64,000 bases of DNA. Source: Asterias amurensis (Eukaryota > Echinodermata > Asteroidea > Forcipulatida > Asteriidae). A program made the translations under genes and the position numbers. The notes under the pieces are model-generated. The model saw nothing but the letters and a program-made list of their open reading frames with translations. It had not been told where the DNA came from and made no database searches. Within the stretch, counting starts at the first letter, position 1, and each line of letters begins with the position of its first letter. Location of the stretch: assembly GCF_032118995.1 (NCBI RefSeq), contig NC_092650.1, positions 1,612,001 through 1,676,000 on the forward strand. The letters are read 5' to 3'. Positions 60,055-64,000 of this stretch are shown here, in pieces.

Positions 60055-63000
60055 AGTCGTCCAGGTGGATGTTCTAACACCTTACGCAGATGGATTCCAC
60101 GGGTCACCTCACAGTCAACGCCATGTCCGAGACTGCCAACCAATCAAGTATGCCAACTCTACCATCGAGTCGCAGGCATCCCATGGATTCGGTGCCTCTC
60201 AGGTCACCCTACCCATCACATCAACTAGGCAATTCATGGACAGCTCAATATATTTCAGAACTACCTTTGGTCACTTGACTGTTGTGAATGATCCCGCGCG
60301 GACGTTGTCGGTGCTAGAGCCCTTTCAAAAAGATGGCTGTTCCTTAGGATTAAGAGTTCCTGTAACGAGGTCTCGATTACAAAAAAACTGTCTGTTGGCA
60401 ACAAACGCCGGCTTCTTCAACACGCATACCGGTGATTGCTATGGAAACGTTGTGAGTGAAGGGAGGCTCGTTAAAAATGGACATGGAGTACAGAATGCCC
60501 ATTTTGGCATCAGAGCTAACGGGAGCTTAGTTTTTGGGTAAGATTTTGTTATGGTTTGCAAATCGCTTTTAAATTTGTTAATTTTTTATGATGGGAGACT
60601 TTTGGGATGCTAGGTGGCAGCAGACTTACTAGTAGGTATTAGGTAAATCCATTGTTCTTAAAACCGTGAACATGCTACAAAAACAATGGAAATTTCCCTG
60701 TAAGTCTGCTGCCACCTAGCGTTCCAAAATCTCCCATTCTGCTTAAAATAATGCTTGGTTTTGTTGTTAAGAGCAGGTTGTGGTTGAGTGGCTGAGAACA
60801 CTGGACTCTGGTGTGTCTGATCAGCAAGTTGTGGGTTCGAGTCCCTGTCATGACACTTGCATCCTTGAGCAAGATACTCTGCCATGTTTGCTTTGCCCTT
60901 TGGATGGGACATTAAGCCATAGGTCCTGTGCTCTCGGATTGGTAGTGCACTTCAAATAACCCAGAGCACTCTTCATGGAAGACACAACCAACCTGGATGA
61001 TACAAAAATCGACAGCATAAAGACTTGGTTCAAGTATTCAGGCATGCAACTCTTCCGCGTTTCCGCAGAATTCCGCATTTTTGTTTTTTGTTTGACGTGA
61101 AAAAAAAAAAGAAAAAAAAAAACGAAAACGAAAATTTTTTTTTTTATTATTTTTATTTAGCCTAATATATGCCTGGCATTAACAGTGTACAACTACAATC
61201 ATGTAAAATAAGCCTAGTGCATGCTAAAAATGCACCTTAGAGCATAATAAACCTCAACATTTTCTAGGGTACCATTGTGGGTATCATGTCCCGTTGCGTT
61301 TCGGCTGCCTCGCTCCGCACTGGCGTTGTGCCTTTGAAAATTTTCCTTTTTTTTTTTCAACGGGCAGTTGCATGCCTGAGTATTGGATTTGTGAACCTTT
61401 TAACTGGTACGACTCTCCTTGATGAGGGGTTGTGACTTTTATTCTTTTGATTTACCCCAATCACTAATGGTTTAACCCACAGGTATCTTTCAGAGTTTGA
61501 TCTTCTTGATGAGGAGAATCCATTTCTTCAGCTGGTAGGGGGTGTAGGGTGGCTATTGAGGGACGGAGAAGTTTACGTGGAGGAGAGCAAGAAAGTAGAG
61601 TGTAAAAAATCAGAGGAAACAGGTAAAGACTCTGAGTAGATCTTTTCAATTTGATTCCTGGCAATGGTTTTATGGGACAGGATTGTAGTCTTGAATGGTA
61701 GAGCAGAGACAAAGCAGATTTCTATTCTAAATTCAGGAAATAAAAAATATTTAAAAAATCTCCAATACACTTATCACTCTGTTACCTTTTTTTAAACAAA
61801 AATTATAACTTTTTTGTTACTTTTAGGTTCAATAGAGTCTTTTTTTAATGTGGTTGCGGCCCGGATAGCTGTAGGAAGCGACAAAGAGGGTCATGTTATT
61901 ATTGCTCATGTGGATGGCAAGTCTGACTCAACAGGGTGAGCCCATTTTTTTTTAAAGCCATGTACTTGTTTCTACGGACAAGGATTCTTTGTTTGATTAA
62001 GCAGGATTCATGATAATGTTGTGAACCAGGCCTGATACTTCACAGATGCAACGGAGGTGATTGCCTCTGTGCCTCGTGGTCATTGCCTTGGTGCCCTTGA
62101 AATGCTCCAGTAGAAATTTACAATTTCCTCATAGGGTGCCCTTTACCAAGGAGAAAATGCCTTGGTGCCCTTGCCCTTTCAAACACGAAGCATACAGGCC
62201 TGCTTGACACACTAAATGTCCCACCTGGCGCATGACAGCTCTGTTGCTAATCACCCAGAGATGGTTGTTTGATGGGGGTATTTATTTGTTTGTTTGCTGT
62301 GTTTCCATAACACAACAAACATCATGGGCAGCTTAATATAGTGTGGACCTGGTTAGAATCAACCCTCAGACCTGAGCCCTGCATATTAATTGAGCTTTCA
62401 GTCCCTACCCTATTGCTTGAGTTTCCTAAGAATGCTATTGTAGGACCAATAACATACTGTTGCTTTCCTTTTTGTCACACCAGGGTTTCTCTGGAAGAGT
62501 TCGCTCAGCTTCTTAAGCGCAATGGAGTCGTGAATGCAATTAACCTGGATGGTGGTGGTTCGGCAACCTATGTCATCAATGGAACGGTGGTTAGTTATTC
62601 TACGGATGAATGGTGAGATAATAATTTGTCATCTGGCTTTACAGATCTTGGGTCGATTTCACAAAGAGTTGGAACCAGTCCTAACTTGGGACTAGTCCTA
62701 GGAGATATACAAATTGCATGGATAGTCCTAAGTTAGGACGAGTAACTAGTCCTAACTCGAGATAAGACTAGTCCTAACTCTTTATGAAATCCACCCCTGG
62801 TCTGATTTTGGGTTTGAAAAAAAATTATATTCTTTATCTCTGATGCAAAACTAACATATATTAAATCTGCTATATCATGGAATTCAAACTGCCTCTAGCC
62901 ACAAAGCAAGCCTGGTGGACTGGTGGTAGACATCTATTCTAGCAATGCAAAGGTCAAGGGTTCGAATCACACCTAAGTGATAGCCTGTGAATTATTTTTT

Positions 63001-63738
63001 ACAGATTTTGGGGAAAGTACTGTGTGTACAGTGCTTAATACACATTGGTGAAAGGGTAAAACAAAATTATATTCTTGATCCCCCATACAAAACTAACATA
63101 CATTTGGGTTTTAGTACAAGTTATTTTGGGGGTTATCTTGTCCATGAGTCCATATGAAATAAAAACTACTACAACTGTTTTTACTGTTCCTGTAATTTTC
63201 AGTGCGGATCGTGTGTACCGATGTCCAAGGGCAGTCTCCACCATACTGTGCGTGCACGAGCCAGAGTGTGACCCGCCAAACTGCAATAATCATGGAGAAT
63301 GTGTTATGGGTGAATGTCATTGCCATGGTAACTGGGCAACTCCTCGTTGTGACAAGCTAGAGTGTGGCTTGTTGAACTGCAGCAATAACGGTTTATGTAC
63401 AGAAGGTAAGGCTGATGCTTCATATGAACTTGTAGCATACTTAGTCGGTGATCATATCTCATTAGAGATAGTCATTACATGGTGTTACCGCAACCCTTTC
63501 CATATCAAATTTCCACCATGCAAAGTTTCAAATCCTACCATCTTGATCCTCACATTTACAGATGGGTGCAAGTGCAATAAAGGTTTCATGCCACCAGACT
63601 GTTTTCAGCCGTGTGATCAAGGCACCTTTGGACAGGACTGCCTGACACCATGTCCGTGTGAACATGGCGGGGACTGTGACCCCATCACAGGGAAATGCGA
63701 ATGTCTTCCGGGATATGCAGGCAAGCACTGTCAGCTGA
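60055..63738 (+). CDS. NAGPA: N-acetylglucosamine-1-phosphodiester alpha-N-acetylglucosaminidase (uncovering enzyme), partial
   Basis: Exons 60055-60537, 61483-61622, 61827-61935, 62484-62612, 63203-63405, 63562-63738 join with phases 2, 1, 2, 2, 1. The first enters in phase 2 and the last leaves in phase 1, so at least one exon lies upstream and more lie right of the window. The catalytic phosphodiester glycosidase domain is clear: ATNAGFFNTHTGDCYGNVVS, QNAHFGIRANGSLVFGYLSE, VVNAINLDGGGSATYVINGT. EGF-type cysteine repeats follow: ECDPPNCNNHGECVMGECHC, DCFQPCDQGTFGQDC and CDPITGKCECLPGYAGKHC. In vertebrates this Golgi enzyme removes GlcNAc from GlcNAc-phospho-mannose to expose mannose-6-phosphate on lysosomal hydrolases. 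The signal peptide exon was not found between 57800 and 60054. The transmembrane and tail exons are expected beyond 64000. Confidence 0.93.
60591..60738. mobile_element. Foldback MITE family 8, copy 1
   Basis: Inverted arms GATGGGAGACTTTTGGGATG / GTTCCAAAATCTCCCAT and GGTGGCAGCAGACTTAC / GTAAGTCTGCTGCCACC. It begins some 50 bases after a NAGPA donor. Relatives at 30851-30996 and, partial, 44975-45050. Confidence 0.8.
60765..60968 (+). repeat. tRNA-derived SINE, Leu/Ser-like head
   Basis: A box TGGTTGAGTGGC (60781) and B box GGTTCGAGTCC (60834-60844) are spaced as in a class II tRNA. They are followed by a body with CCTTGAGCAAGATACTCT and GATGGGACATTAAGCC, a body type seen in several deuterostome SINEs. 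It lies in a NAGPA intron. Confidence 0.65.
61041..61378. mobile_element. Family 7 element, copy 2
   Basis: Same ends and body as 51411-51691. It is longer because of an A-rich then T-rich expansion near 61100-61160. It lies in a NAGPA intron. Confidence 0.8.
62027..62203 (+). repeat. Dispersed repeat family 9, second full copy
   Basis: Matches 34312-34488 over its whole length: CAGGCCTGATACTTCACAG, TGCTCCAGTAGAAATTTAC, AGCATACAGGCCTG. It lies in a NAGPA intron. Confidence 0.8.
62650..62798. mobile_element. MITE family 3 copy in a NAGPA intron
   Basis: GGGTCGATTTCACAAAGAGT ... AACTCTTTATGAAATCCACCC with the inner arms TTGGGACTAGTCCTA and GATAAGACTAGTCCTAAC. It starts about 40 bases after an exon donor. 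Confidence 0.85.
62878..63056 (+). repeat. tRNA-derived SINE, same family as 2336-2640
   Basis: Shares ACTGCCTCTAGCCACA, a decayed A box (GGTGGACTGGTGGTAGAC), the B box GGTTCGAATCAC and the tail TACAGTGCTTAATACACATT with the 2336-2640 element, with a single tail only. It sits in the NAGPA intron before the EGF exons. Confidence 0.7.
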
Positions 63739-63843
63739 GTAAGTTCAATTTGGGTTATCTGACCACAAGTTTTCATTTTTTAGTTTGTTTTTTTTGTTCA
63801 CAAAAGTTGTGTCATGGTTGCACTATCTGGTGTTTAAGTTTTT

Positions 63844-64000
63844 GGCCCAATTTCATGGCTCTGCTTAGCGCTGAATTTCTGCTCTAGCTATGTAAGCGTA
63901 GAATGCATAGTAAAAGCCAAAATTCCACACTAAGCTGTGAAATACGCTTGACGTAAACACAGAACTCCCTGCTTCCGCAAGCGCTGATTCTTTGCTTATG
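63844..64000. mobile_element. MITE family 1 copy, cut by the window edge
   Basis: GGCCCAATTTCATGGCTCTGC start, then GCGCTGAATTTCTGCTC and TGTGAAATACGCTTGACG. It is the same subfamily as 40147-40400; its right arm lies beyond the window. Confidence 0.75.

Noticed and set aside
60090-60278. Independent small gene starting with an ATG inside the NAGPA exon
   Set aside because: It is an out-of-frame shadow of the NAGPA coding exon.
1-64000. CRISPR arrays, bacterial operons or virus-like elements
   Set aside because: The 61-bp array has no spacers, all genes are spliced, and no capsid, envelope, integrase or LTR-type sequence was recognised.

Overview
The window is animal nuclear DNA, AT-rich, with small exons, canonical GT-AG introns and dense short palindromic repeats. 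Gene content (cyclin E, IRF-type interaction domain, TP53INP, C19orf12 and NAGPA homologues) points to a deuterostome. The many foldback MITEs and the invertebrate-style SINE/LINE tails suggest an echinoderm, perhaps a sea star. The species is an inference; no sequence search was possible. No virus-like element was recognised.

Layout. 1-4955 (minus): 5' half of an IRF-like gene ('A') that runs off the left edge. 8505-11532 (minus): a complete-looking tandem paralogue ('B') ending in an IRF association domain. Both lack a visible IRF DNA-binding domain. 12829-13040 (minus): a possible orphan terminal exon. 18338-24597 (minus): complete ten-exon cyclin E coding region. 25700-31150 (plus): six-exon BtpA-family gene, head to head with cyclin E across an interval holding E2F-type motifs. 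39516-41983 (minus): TP53INP1/2 homologue. 47790-57800 (plus): C19orf12 homologue with two alternative terminal exons. 60055-63738 (plus): NAGPA homologue, open at both ends.

The genes do not form a pathway. Cyclin E (G1/S control), IRF-like proteins, TP53INP (autophagy/stress), C19orf12 (mitochondrial/ER membrane) and NAGPA (lysosomal mannose-6-phosphate tag) are ordinary neighbours in an animal genome. The two IRF-like genes are related by tandem duplication: they share intron phases and an internal exon of exactly 43 nt.

The rest is introns, UTRs and intergenic DNA filled with at least ten families of short inverted-repeat elements, two near-identical 5'-truncated LINE copies, a second LINE fragment, two tRNA-derived SINE types, a 61-bp minisatellite and long G/C homopolymers. 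Exon borders come from reading splice sites and phases by eye. UTR limits and promoters are the least certain parts.
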